NCBI GenBank assembly: GCA_959022875.1
Contig: CAUFAM010000092.1
Coordinates: 1 to 5,717 of the forward strand
Length of the DNA stretch: 5,717 nt
DNA from: an uncultured Oscillospiraceae bacterium
GTDB lineage: Bacteria; Bacillota; Clostridia; Oscillospirales; Oscillospiraceae
Reading direction: 5' to 3'
The position numbers and the translations under genes were made by a program. Below are positions 1 through 5,396 of the stretch, piece after piece. The notes beneath the pieces were generated by a model. It did no database searches, was not told where the DNA came from, and saw only the letters and a list, made by a program, of their open reading frames with translations. Every line of letters starts with the position of its first letter. Positions within the stretch are counted from its first letter, which is position 1.

Positions 1-584
1 CTGACGGCCTGGTAGTGGGGGGCGGCACCGTGGCCCTACGCAAGGTGGAAAAGCTGCTGCCCTACGCGCCCCGCCTCACCCTCATTGCCCCGGACATCCG
101 CCCGGAACTGGAGGAGATTCCCGGCTTGACGATTCTACGCCGGGCCGTCCAGCCCAGCGACCTGGAGGGCCGTGCCTTTGTCATTGCCGCCGCGGGGGAC
201 CGGGCGGTCAACGCCCAGGTTTCCCGCCTGTGCAGGGAGCGGAACATCCCGGTCAATGTGGTGGACAACAAGCAGGAGAGCTCCTTCCTCTTCCCCTGCC
301 TCATCAAGCGCGGGAGCCTGTCGGTGGGCATCTCCACCGGAGGAGACAGTCCCTCGGCGGCCATCTATTGGAAGGAGCGCTTTGGCGCTCTGATTCCAGG
401 GGAGATGGAAGAAATTCTGGATTATCTGGCCCGGGAGCGGCTGGCCATCAAAGAAACGGTGCCCCAGCTCAGGCAGCGGGAAGCCATATTAAAATTCCTT
501 TTTTCCGCCTGTATGGAGTGCGGCCGCCCCCTGACGCCCGGGGAGCGGGATGAAATTGTGCAAAGGATGGAGGAGACATTATGA
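1..584 (+). CDS. Precorrin-2 dehydrogenase (sirohydrochlorin synthase), 5' end cut by window edge
   Basis: The product would oxidise precorrin-2 to sirohydrochlorin with NAD+ in the cytoplasm, and some relatives also insert iron. The frame is open to the left edge (codons from base 3 read D-G-L-V-V), so the GTG at 15 lies inside the Rossmann motif V-V-G-G-G-T-V-A-L-R-K-V and is not the start. About 15 residues of a roughly 205-residue protein appear to be missing. The segment around bases 255-266 reads N-V-V-D. Its Asp (bases 264-266) aligns with Asp104 of Salmonella CysG, the residue implicated in catalysis. The following G-I-S-T-G-G-D-S-P matches the CysG S-S-G-G-T-S-P segment, with Thr at the place of Ser128. 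The C-terminal helical part is present. The gene overlaps cobA-hemD by ATGA, which implies translational coupling. By context it feeds cobalamin (CbiK) and possibly siroheme. Family assignment is secure; whether it also has chelatase activity cannot be told. Confidence 0.93.
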   Translation, partial: DGLVVGGGTVALRKVEKLLPYAPRLTLIAPDIRPELEEIPGLTILRRAVQPSDLEGRAFVIAAAGDRAVNAQVSRLCRERNIPVNVVDNKQESSFLFPCLIKRGSLSVGISTGGDSPSAAIYWKERFGALIPGEMEEILDYLARERLAIKETVPQLRQREAILKFLFSACMECGRPLTPGERDEIVQRMEETL

Positions 585-2062
585 GGGAACCCACAGGGCA
601 CGTCTATCTCATCGGGGCCGGGTGCGGCCGGTGGGATCTCATTACCCTCCGGGGTCTGCGGCTTTTGCAGCGCTGCGATGTAGTGGTCTACGACGACCTC
701 ATTGACCCCACCCTTCTCTCCGCCGCTCCCGCCCAGGCGGAGAAGATCTACATGGGCAAGCGACAAGGAAAACACTCCGCCAACCAGGAGGAGATTTCCC
801 AGACCCTGATCCGCCTGGCCCGGGAGGGCAAGCGGGTGGCCCGTTTGAAGGGGGGCGACCCCTTCGTCTTCGGCCGGGGGGGCGAGGAGATGCTGGCTTT
901 GATGGAAGCGGGCATCCCCTGTGAGGAGGTACCCGGCATCACCTCCCCGGTGGCCATTCCCGCCGGAGCCGGGATCCCCGTGACCCACCGGGGACTCAGC
1001 CGCAGCTTCCACGTTATCACCGCCCACACCGCCGCCCACGGCCTGCCCCAGGATCTGGACAAGCTGGCAGCGCTCTCGGGCACGCTGGTCTTTCTCATGG
1101 GTCTGTCCCGGCTGGACGATCTGGCCCGTGGGCTGATGGAGGCGGGAAAAGATCCCAACACCCCAGCGGCAGTTATTTCCGGCGGCTGCGCCCCAAAGCC
1201 CATGGCCGTGCGCGGCACGCTGTCCGACATTGCCCAAAAGGCCGTCCAGGCGGGGGTGGAACCCCCTGCCATCATCCTGGTGGGTGAGGTGGCCGCTTTA
1301 GAGCTGTCCTCCCCCCTGGCCCATCCTCTGGAAGGGCTTCATGTGGGCCTCACCGGCACCGAAGCCATTCAGGGCAAGCTCCGGCCCCTGCTGGAGGAAC
1401 AGGGGGCCGTTGTCCACACCGTCATGGAATCCCGGGTCGTGCCCCGCTCCCCGGACTTTGATCCCCAGGGGCTGTGCGACGGGGTAAAGCGCTGGCTCGT
1501 TTTTACCAGCGCCAACGGCGTGGAGGAATTCTTTGGCCGGGTGCGCAGAAATCGGCTGGATCTGCGGCAGTTTTCCTCCTGCTCCTTTGCCGTCATTGGC
1601 CCAGCCACCGGAAAGGCGCTGGAGGCCCACGGTTTCTTCCCCGACCTGTGCCCGGAGGAGCACACCAGCGCCGGGCTGGCTGCCGCCCTGTGCAAAACCC
1701 TCTCCCCAGGAACCCAGTGCGTGCTTCTGCGCTCGGAGCTGGGGGCAGACATTCTGCCTCAGATGCTGCTCTCTCACGGTATGTCCGTGGCGGAGGTTTC
1801 CCTCTACACCGTGGAGGCAACCGCCGCTCAGGAAGATCTCCCACCCCTTTCCTACCTGCTCTTTGGCAGCGCCCAGGGGGTGGAGGCCTACTTTGCCCGC
1901 TTTTCCTCCCTGCCCGATGGCACGGTTCCGGTGTGCATCGGCCCGGTGACCGCCCAGAAGCTGGAGGAACATGTTCACCGTCCCTTCCTCACCGCCGCCA
2001 CCCCCTCTGTCCAGGCCGTGGTGGAGGCCCTGTGCCGTCACGCGGCCGCAAACAAGGCATAA
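581..2062 (+). CDS. cobA-hemD: Fused uroporphyrinogen-III C-methyltransferase / uroporphyrinogen-III synthase
   Basis: This 493-residue bifunctional enzyme closes hydroxymethylbilane to uroporphyrinogen III (HemD part) and methylates it twice with SAM to precorrin-2 (CobA/SUMT part). CobA spans about residues 6-242: the N-terminal G-A-G-C-G-R-W-D-L-I-T-L-R-G loop, Y-D-D-L (37-40), R-L-K-G-G-D-P-F-V-F-G-R-G-G-E-E (88-103), P-G-I-T-S (118-122), P-V-T-H-R-G (133-138) and F-L-M-G (171-174). HemD spans about 250-488, with the family motif F-T-S-A-N-G-V-E-E-F-F (308-318), A-V-I-G-P-A-T-G-K-A-L (337-347), L-F-G-S-A-Q-G-V (427-434) and C-I-G-P-V-T-A (452-458). The ATG at 581 overlaps the upstream stop and follows GGAGGAG at a good distance. 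Such fusions are common in Clostridia. One oddity is that the SAM loop, normally G-A-G-P-G-D, reads G-A-G-C-G-R. The gene has no plus-strand T-tract terminator of its own. Confidence 0.96.
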   Translation: MREPTGHVYLIGAGCGRWDLITLRGLRLLQRCDVVVYDDLIDPTLLSAAPAQAEKIYMGKRQGKHSANQEEISQTLIRLAREGKRVARLKGGDPFVFGRGGEEMLALMEAGIPCEEVPGITSPVAIPAGAGIPVTHRGLSRSFHVITAHTAAHGLPQDLDKLAALSGTLVFLMGLSRLDDLARGLMEAGKDPNTPAAVISGGCAPKPMAVRGTLSDIAQKAVQAGVEPPAIILVGEVAALELSSPLAHPLEGLHVGLTGTEAIQGKLRPLLEEQGAVVHTVMESRVVPRSPDFDPQGLCDGVKRWLVFTSANGVEEFFGRVRRNRLDLRQFSSCSFAVIGPATGKALEAHGFFPDLCPEEHTSAGLAAALCKTLSPGTQCVLLRSELGADILPQMLLSHGMSVAEVSLYTVEATAAQEDLPPLSYLLFGSAQGVEAYFARFSSLPDGTVPVCIGPVTAQKLEEHVHRPFLTAATPSVQAVVEALCRHAAANKA

Positions 2063-2099
2063 AAAATCCCCCTGCTCCCACATCCGGGAACAGGGGGAT
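2061..2099 (-). terminator. Intrinsic terminator of the metallophosphoesterase gene, in the convergent gap
   Basis: The arms at 2066-2079 and 2086-2099 form a 14-bp stem with a 6-nt loop. The single imperfect pair is a G-U wobble when read on the minus strand but a C-A mismatch on the plus strand. On the minus strand the stem is followed by six or more U (A-run 2061-2066), and it starts 6 bases after the phosphoesterase stop codon. Downstream of the stem on the plus strand there is no U-run, so it would only weakly stop transcripts of cobA-hemD, whose stop codon (2060-2062) touches the U-tract. Confidence 0.88.
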
Positions 2100-2104
2100 G
2101 TTCA

Positions 2105-2953
2105 TTATCTGCAATGAAGCTCCGCCAGGACAATTTCCGGGCGGTTATTGACCCGCAGGGGCGCAAGACTGTTGCCCAGCCCCCGTGACACCACCATCCG
2201 GGTGTCTCCAAGGGTATAGAGCCCCCCGTCATATTGGGGGAAGAAGCCCTGGTTGGGGGCAATCACCCCGCCCACAAAGGGGATGCGCACCTGGCCCCCG
2301 TGGGCGTGGCCGCTGAACACCAGGTTCATTCCTGCCTTGGCATAGGTTTCCATCAGCTCAGGGCGGTGGATAAGGAGGATGGAGTAGATCCCCTCCTCCC
2401 GAAGCCTTCCCAGCTCCGCTTCCACAATCCCAGGCCAATTGGCGGAGTTCTTGTCCTGAAACGTGGGGTCGTCCACCCCGATGAGGGCAACGGCAGCCCC
2501 ATCCCGGGTGAGCAGCGCCCGCTCTCCACGCAGGACATGGGCCCCCATCTGGTACAGCCCCCGCTCCAGCATCCAGAACTCCTCCGGGATCCTGCTTTCA
2601 TGGTTTCCCGCCACATAGTAGACCGGAGCAATCTCCACCGCGCCCCGGACAAACTCCAAAGCGGCATCTACATCGGTGCGCCGGGAGTCCACAAGATCGC
2701 CGGTGATCACAATGACATCCGGCTTCGCCCCGGCCAGCAGGGTCAGCAGTTCCCTATTCTCCGATCCAAACACCTCGTTGTGCAGATCGGAGATCTGGGC
2801 AATACGGAATCCCTCAAATTCCTGGGGCAAGTACTGATCCACCACAGAAATGGTTTGAACCATGACCGCCCGGTTTCCCCACCAGAGCCACCCCGCCGTC
2901 CCCGCCGTCAGGGCGGAGGCCAGGCACAGGCCCAAGATTGTCTTTTTCTTCAT
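2105..2953 (-). CDS. Membrane-anchored metallophosphoesterase, YkuE/YaeI-like
   Basis: This is a 282-residue calcineurin-like phosphoesterase. The start at 2953 is chosen because AAGGAGGG lies 5-8 nt upstream and gives a sensible N-terminus; the frame stays open further upstream only by running through the cbiK terminator. Residues 1-4 are M-K-K-K, followed by a single hydrophobic segment (about 5-25) that is either an uncleaved anchor or a signal peptide, so the catalytic domain should sit outside the membrane. The dimetal motifs are all present in order: S-D-L-H-N (D56, H58), T-G-D-L-V-D (D86), G-N-H-E (N117, H118), I-H-R-P-E (H196) and S-G-H-A-H-G-G-Q (H216, H218). Relatives are described as phosphoesterases of lipid-linked or nucleotide substrates, but the substrate here cannot be read from sequence. 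It lies downstream of cbiK, separated by a strong terminator, so it probably has its own promoter and is not a cobalamin gene. Confidence 0.93.
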   Translation of the reverse strand: MKKKTILGLCLASALTAGTAGWLWWGNRAVMVQTISVVDQYLPQEFEGFRIAQISDLHNEVFGSENRELLTLLAGAKPDVIVITGDLVDSRRTDVDAALEFVRGAVEIAPVYYVAGNHESRIPEEFWMLERGLYQMGAHVLRGERALLTRDGAAVALIGVDDPTFQDKNSANWPGIVEAELGRLREEGIYSILLIHRPELMETYAKAGMNLVFSGHAHGGQVRIPFVGGVIAPNQGFFPQYDGGLYTLGDTRMVVSRGLGNSLAPLRVNNRPEIVLAELHCR

Positions 2954-2981
2954 GGCAGGCCCTCCTTGCTGTGTGACTTCT

Positions 2982-2996
2982 ATGCTACCATAGCAT
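2982..2996. promoter_or_regulatory. 15-bp palindrome upstream of the phosphoesterase gene, candidate operator
   Basis: ATGCTA and TAGCAT are perfect inverted 6-bp arms separated by 3 bases, 29 bases upstream of the phosphoesterase start. A weak minus-strand promoter may overlap it: TTGCTT (3008-3013) with TATGGT (2987-2992) 15 bp apart, which is shorter than ideal. The position fits a repressor site over the -10 region, but a 6-bp dyad in an AT-rich gap could also be chance. Confidence 0.35.
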
Positions 2997-3033
2997 TTTG
3001 GGGAAAAAAGCAACTTTTTGAAAATTTTTTCTG

Positions 3034-3069
3034 AAAAAGGGCCCGCCTGGAACAGGCGGACCCTTTTTT
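3034..3069 (-). terminator. Strong intrinsic terminator of cbiK, potentially bidirectional
   Basis: A 16-bp stem (3034-3049 with 3053-3068) closes a 3-nt loop, GAA on the plus strand and TTC on the minus strand. The A-run of one arm and the T-run of the other give a U-tract in both directions. The only imperfect pair is a G-U wobble on the minus strand and a C-A mismatch on the plus strand, favouring minus-strand use. It begins 13 bases after the cbiK stop codon. Confidence 0.92.
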
Positions 3070-3081
3070 GTCCACAATCGG

Positions 3082-3924
3082 TTAGATACCTGGGGCCTCC
3101 ATGGCTTCCCGGGCATGGCGCACAAAAATCTTTCGGATCTCTTCCAGCTCGCCCAGTCCCTGGAGCTGGCACAGGACTTCATAGCCTGCCTGGGCAAAGG
3201 CCTGCTTCCAGGAGCCTTCCTCCCCGGCCATGTCGTTGGTGGCATGATCCCCCGCCACAATCATCAGAGGGCGCAGCACCACTGTGCGGTAACGGCCTTC
3301 CCGGACCCGCTCCAGCACCGCCTCCAGGCCCGGCTCGGCCTCCACGGTCCCCACAAACCAGTGCTCGCCTCCCAACGCCCGGAGAACGCCCTCCAGCCGC
3401 GGGTAAACCGCATTGCACTGTGCGGTGGTGCCGTGTCCCATAAGCACCAGGGCGGTTTTGCCGTCATTTAAGGGGGCCAGCGTGTCAATCAGCACCCGGG
3501 CCACCGCCTGAAAGTCCTCCTCATCGGTGAGCAGGGGCTTTCCCACTGCCAGACGGCGAAACTCTCCGGCCCGCTCCCGGGCCGCTTCCAGCAGCTTCTG
3601 ATACTCCAGTCCCTCCAGAAGGTGGGTGGGCTGAATCACCAGTTCCTTCACCCCGTTGTCCACCGCGCGCTGAAGGGCCCGGTCCATGTGGTCCACGGTC
3701 ATCCCTTCCCGCTTCTGGGTCAGGGCAATCACCATCCGGCTTGTAAAAGCCCGGCGCAGGTGATAAGAGGGGAAGGCCTCCTCCAGGGTATCTTCAATGG
3801 CAGCAATGGTTTTCTCCCGACTTTGGGGATAGCTGGTGCCAAAGCTCACCGCCAACAGCTCCCGCGTTCCAATGCCGTCCTCATTGCGGGCACGGCTGGG
3901 GCAAACTGTACCCGGTTCTCTCAT
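3082..3924 (-). CDS. cbiK: Anaerobic sirohydrochlorin cobaltochelatase
   Basis: This 280-residue protein inserts Co2+ into sirohydrochlorin, the entry step of the anaerobic (oxygen-independent) cobalamin pathway, in the cytoplasm without ATP. Recognisable blocks are L-A-V-S-F-G-T-S-Y (24-32), R-R-A-F-T-S (57-62), I-Q-P-T-H (97-101), E-Y (107-108), L-M-G-H-G-T (161-166), V-G-T-V-E-A (191-196) and the signature P-L-M-I-V-A-G-D-H-A-T-N-D-M-A-G (219-234). E107, H164 and H227 align with Glu89, His145 and His207 of Salmonella CbiK, the residues around the metal site, so the enzyme should be active. The ATG at 3924 follows GGAGGAG at a 5-nt spacing. This gives about 18 residues more than Salmonella CbiK at the N-terminus, polar and without a signal peptide. 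It has its own promoter (3998-4027) and terminator. The substrate comes from the sirC and cobA-hemD genes on the opposite strand. Confidence 0.95.
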   Translation of the reverse strand: MREPGTVCPSRARNEDGIGTRELLAVSFGTSYPQSREKTIAAIEDTLEEAFPSYHLRRAFTSRMVIALTQKREGMTVDHMDRALQRAVDNGVKELVIQPTHLLEGLEYQKLLEAARERAGEFRRLAVGKPLLTDEEDFQAVARVLIDTLAPLNDGKTALVLMGHGTTAQCNAVYPRLEGVLRALGGEHWFVGTVEAEPGLEAVLERVREGRYRTVVLRPLMIVAGDHATNDMAGEEGSWKQAFAQAGYEVLCQLQGLGELEEIRKIFVRHAREAMEAPGI

Positions 3925-3997
3925 AGCAACTCCTCCTGCTCTGGGGTTCATGGGGATACAAAGCACCCATACCAGTTCCCTTTTTACAGCAGCTTTG

Positions 3998-4027
3998 ATA
4001 ATACAATACCCTCTGCCGTCCTGTCAA
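3998..4027 (-). promoter_or_regulatory. Sigma-70-type promoter of cbiK
   Basis: Minus-strand TTGACA (4022-4027) and TATTAT (3998-4003) are separated by 18 bp, a near-consensus housekeeping promoter. The predicted transcript starts near 3991, giving an untranslated leader of about 65 nt. That is too short for a cobalamin riboswitch, and none is visible. The TGA stop of the upstream kinase gene (4024-4026) lies inside the -35 box. Confidence 0.8.
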
Positions 4028-4647
4028 GACAGTGCAGGCAGCTTCCCCGCCTCCAGGCGGCAGTCACACCGCCGCTCCACATCCCAGTGGGCGAGGTAGG
4101 CCTCCTCCAGAGGAATCCACCGCCGCTGAAACGTCTCAAGGCCCTCCGGGCCGTTGCGCTGCAAAATCCGGGCTTGCTGAAGCTCCGGTTGTACGGTGAG
4201 AAAGGCATGCAGGTCATAGCAGTCCCACAGGCTGGGGTGACAGGCATAGGCCCCCTCCACCAGAATCACAGGCGTGGGCTCCACCCGGACAGACTCTCCC
4301 AGGGCCATGGTGTGACAGTCAAAGGGACGGTAGCATGCCATGCGCCCTTCACGCAGGGGGCGCAGCACCTCGGCCAGGAACCGTTCATGGTCCACATTCT
4401 CTCCAGGAGTGCTCAGCCGCTGGGGGGTTCGCTGCTCCGGACGCAGGAAAAAATGATCCATATGGATGACCTGCCAGCCGTACCGCTCCCCCAACACCCG
4501 GGCTAAAGTCGTTTTCCCCGCGGCGCACCGGCCGTCCAGGGCCGCCAGCACAGGCTGTTTCTCCCGGCTTAGTTCCTGGAGGCGCTTCACCAGCGCCTCC
4601 AGGCAGTCAGTTCCATGATGGGCCGGACGAGCGTTCTCTATGTTCAC
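4024..4647 (-). CDS. Uridine-kinase-like P-loop kinase of unknown substrate
   Basis: This 207-residue cytoplasmic kinase belongs to the uridine kinase/phosphoribulokinase/pantothenate kinase group. The Walker A motif is G-R-C-A-A-G-K-T-T (39-47). H-M-D-H-F-F-L-R-P-E-Q-R-T-P (62-75) is the substrate-side motif, with the first Asp kept and His in place of the usual second Asp of D-D-F-F. V-I-L-V-E-G-A-Y-A-C-H-P (127-138) is the Walker B-like strand. R-N-G-P-E-G-L-E-T-F-Q-R-R-W-I-P-L-E-E-A-Y (164-184) is the lid with catalytic basic residues. The protein starts with GTG at 4647, preceded by GGGGAG at a 6-nt spacing; no in-frame ATG exists before the P-loop. It begins 15 nt after the S-component stop, so the two are almost certainly one operon. 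Databases tend to call such proteins uridine kinase, but the pairing with a vitamin-type transporter suggests it phosphorylates the imported molecule. That role is inference. Confidence 0.85.
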   Translation of the reverse strand: MNIENARPAHHGTDCLEALVKRLQELSREKQPVLAALDGRCAAGKTTLARVLGERYGWQVIHMDHFFLRPEQRTPQRLSTPGENVDHERFLAEVLRPLREGRMACYRPFDCHTMALGESVRVEPTPVILVEGAYACHPSLWDCYDLHAFLTVQPELQQARILQRNGPEGLETFQRRWIPLEEAYLAHWDVERRCDCRLEAGKLPALS

Positions 4648-4662
4648 TGCCCGCTCCCCTTT

Positions 4663-5211
4663 TCAGGCCCGTACTGCCTTGGGATAGCGCACCGGGATGA
4701 CCCCCGCCTTTCCCAGGGCCACCACCAGGGTGGGCAGGACCAGAAGCTGCAAGACGGCACCGGGCATGGTGCCCACAAAGTAGCCCCCCGCCCACATGGC
4801 CAGGGAATAGCTCTCCGTCCCCCCCAGGTACTCCAGCGCCTGGGCTGCGCCGCCCACCACGCGGCCCAACAGCATGGCGGGTACCAGGGCCAGATAGAGA
4901 TCGGCGTACAAGCTGCCTGTACGCCACAGCTTCAGGAAGAGCCCAGCACACAACCCGTAGGCCATCAGCTCCGGCACCATATGCAGCAGCTGGGAGGATC
5001 CGGGCATCCCGGTGATCACACTGGACAAAATGGGCCCCACAGCCCCGCACACCGCTCCCAGGCCCCCTCCGCAGATCAGGCCGCACAGCAGCACCGGCAG
5101 GTGCATGGGGGACATAGCCATTCCCAGCCCAACGCTGTGGAAGGCCGTGGGCAGCACACAGCACAAGGCGACGCACAGCGCGCAAAGGCAAAGTTTTTTT
5201 ACATTAGACAT
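4663..5211 (-). CDS. ECF transporter S component (substrate-binding membrane subunit), substrate unknown
   Basis: This 182-residue, very hydrophobic protein has about six membrane segments (roughly 5-25, 36-56, 57-70, 78-96, 104-127 and 138-166). Helix 1 carries A-L-C-V-A (11-15), the A-x-x-x-A pattern used by S components to dock on EcfT. M-H-L-P-V-L-L-C-G (36-44) and the loop through I-T-G-M-P (66-70) are typical of vitamin S components of the ECF_trnsprt type. It would bind a vitamin-like molecule and work with the shared EcfA-EcfA'-EcfT module, encoded elsewhere. The ATG at 5211 is chosen because AAAGGAG lies 7 nt upstream. The frame is open for 36 more codons upstream, but that stretch is the leader terminator. 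Nine cysteines occur, five of them in helix 1. It is co-transcribed with the kinase gene and preceded by an attenuator. The ligand cannot be assigned from sequence. Confidence 0.86.
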   Translation of the reverse strand: MSNVKKLCLCALCVALCCVLPTAFHSVGLGMAMSPMHLPVLLCGLICGGGLGAVCGAVGPILSSVITGMPGSSQLLHMVPELMAYGLCAGLFLKLWRTGSLYADLYLALVPAMLLGRVVGGAAQALEYLGGTESYSLAMWAGGYFVGTMPGAVLQLLVLPTLVVALGKAGVIPVRYPKAVRA

Positions 5212-5234
5212 GTCGTTTCTCCTTTCGGGCACAC

Positions 5235-5273
5235 AAAAAAGGTATGCTCTTTTCCTGTGGAAAAGGGCATACC
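5235..5273 (-). terminator. Leader terminator (attenuator) upstream of the S-component gene
   Basis: On the minus strand two 15-nt arms (5259-5273 and 5241-5255) pair around an ACA loop and are followed at once by six U (A-run 5235-5240). One internal C-A mismatch interrupts the stem. It sits within the 5' leader, 23 bases before the S-component start codon and after a good promoter, so it should stop transcription before the operon unless prevented. Confidence 0.85.
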
Positions 5274-5285
5274 TTCCTGGTACGC
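5267..5285 (-). promoter_or_regulatory. Candidate antiterminator hairpin
   Basis: Minus-strand GCGUACC (5279-5285) can pair with GGUAUGC (5267-5273) around an AGGAA pentaloop, 7 bp with one G-U. The second arm is the 5' arm of the terminator, so the two structures exclude each other. The arrangement is what a riboswitch or protein-controlled attenuator needs. Confidence 0.6.
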
Positions 5286-5351
5286 ATAAAAATCTCATTC
5301 TGTTGCAGGGACAGGGCACTTCTGCGCCGGAACCGGCTTCCTGCCGGCAGT
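5286..5351 (-). promoter_or_regulatory. Structured leader segment, possible aptamer or protein-binding RNA of unknown class
   Basis: This stretch of about 65 nt lies between the predicted transcription start and the antiterminator. Visible pairings on the minus strand are GCCGGC (5343-5348) with GCCGGU (5332-5337) around an AGGAA loop, and GCGCA (5322-5326) with UGCGU (5282-5286 side), which would sequester part of the antiterminator. CUGC and GCAG recur, allowing alternative folds. No known riboswitch consensus (TPP, FMN, THF, preQ1, purine, SAM) was recognised by eye. Confidence 0.45.
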
Positions 5352-5357
5352 AGGCTT

Positions 5358-5387
5358 ATTTTACCGGAGAAGTCCTGTTCTTGTCAA
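5358..5387 (-). promoter_or_regulatory. Sigma-70-type promoter of the S-component/kinase operon
   Basis: Minus-strand TTGACA (5382-5387) and TAAAAT (5358-5363) are 18 bp apart, the same spacing as the cbiK promoter. It lies just after the stop codon of the DUF5655 gene, and transcription should start near 5351. No terminator separates the DUF5655 gene from it, so read-through from upstream would also meet the leader terminator. Confidence 0.8.
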
Positions 5388-5396
5388 GAGAATGGG

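Noticed and set aside
15..17. GTG as the start of precorrin-2 dehydrogenase
   Set aside because: It lies inside the conserved glycine-rich nucleotide-binding motif and the frame continues upstream to the window edge.
422..1275. Long minus-strand open frames opposite sirC and cobA-hemD
   Set aside because: They are antisense shadows of GC-rich coding sequence, with low-complexity Gly/Pro/Arg/His-rich translations and no recognisable family motifs.
2954..3172. Longer phosphoesterase with 73 extra N-terminal residues
   Set aside because: The extension would cover the cbiK terminator and part of cbiK, and a strong ribosome site marks the ATG at 2953.
3922..3966. cbiK start upstream of 3924 (GTG near 3966)
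   Set aside because: The ATG at 3924 has GGAGGAG at ideal distance; the upstream codons contain that ribosome site and have none of their own.
3622..4506. Plus-strand 294-codon open frame opposite cbiK and the kinase
   Set aside because: It crosses two well-supported minus-strand genes and the cbiK promoter, and its translation has no recognisable domain.
5212..5298. In-frame N-terminal extension of the S component from an ATG at 5298, or a leader peptide
   Set aside because: There is no ribosome site before that ATG, the 29 extra codons run straight through the terminator hairpin, and a strong AAAGGAG precedes the ATG at 5211. No run of regulatory codons is visible.
5286..5350. Resemblance of the leader to a cobalamin riboswitch core (GGAAGCCGG, CCGGCGCAG, CCCUGCAACAG)
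   Set aside because: The loop normally between the two CCGG arms is missing, the spacing is wrong, and the downstream B12 box is absent. Similarity is tempting because of nearby cobalamin genes but is not enough for a call.
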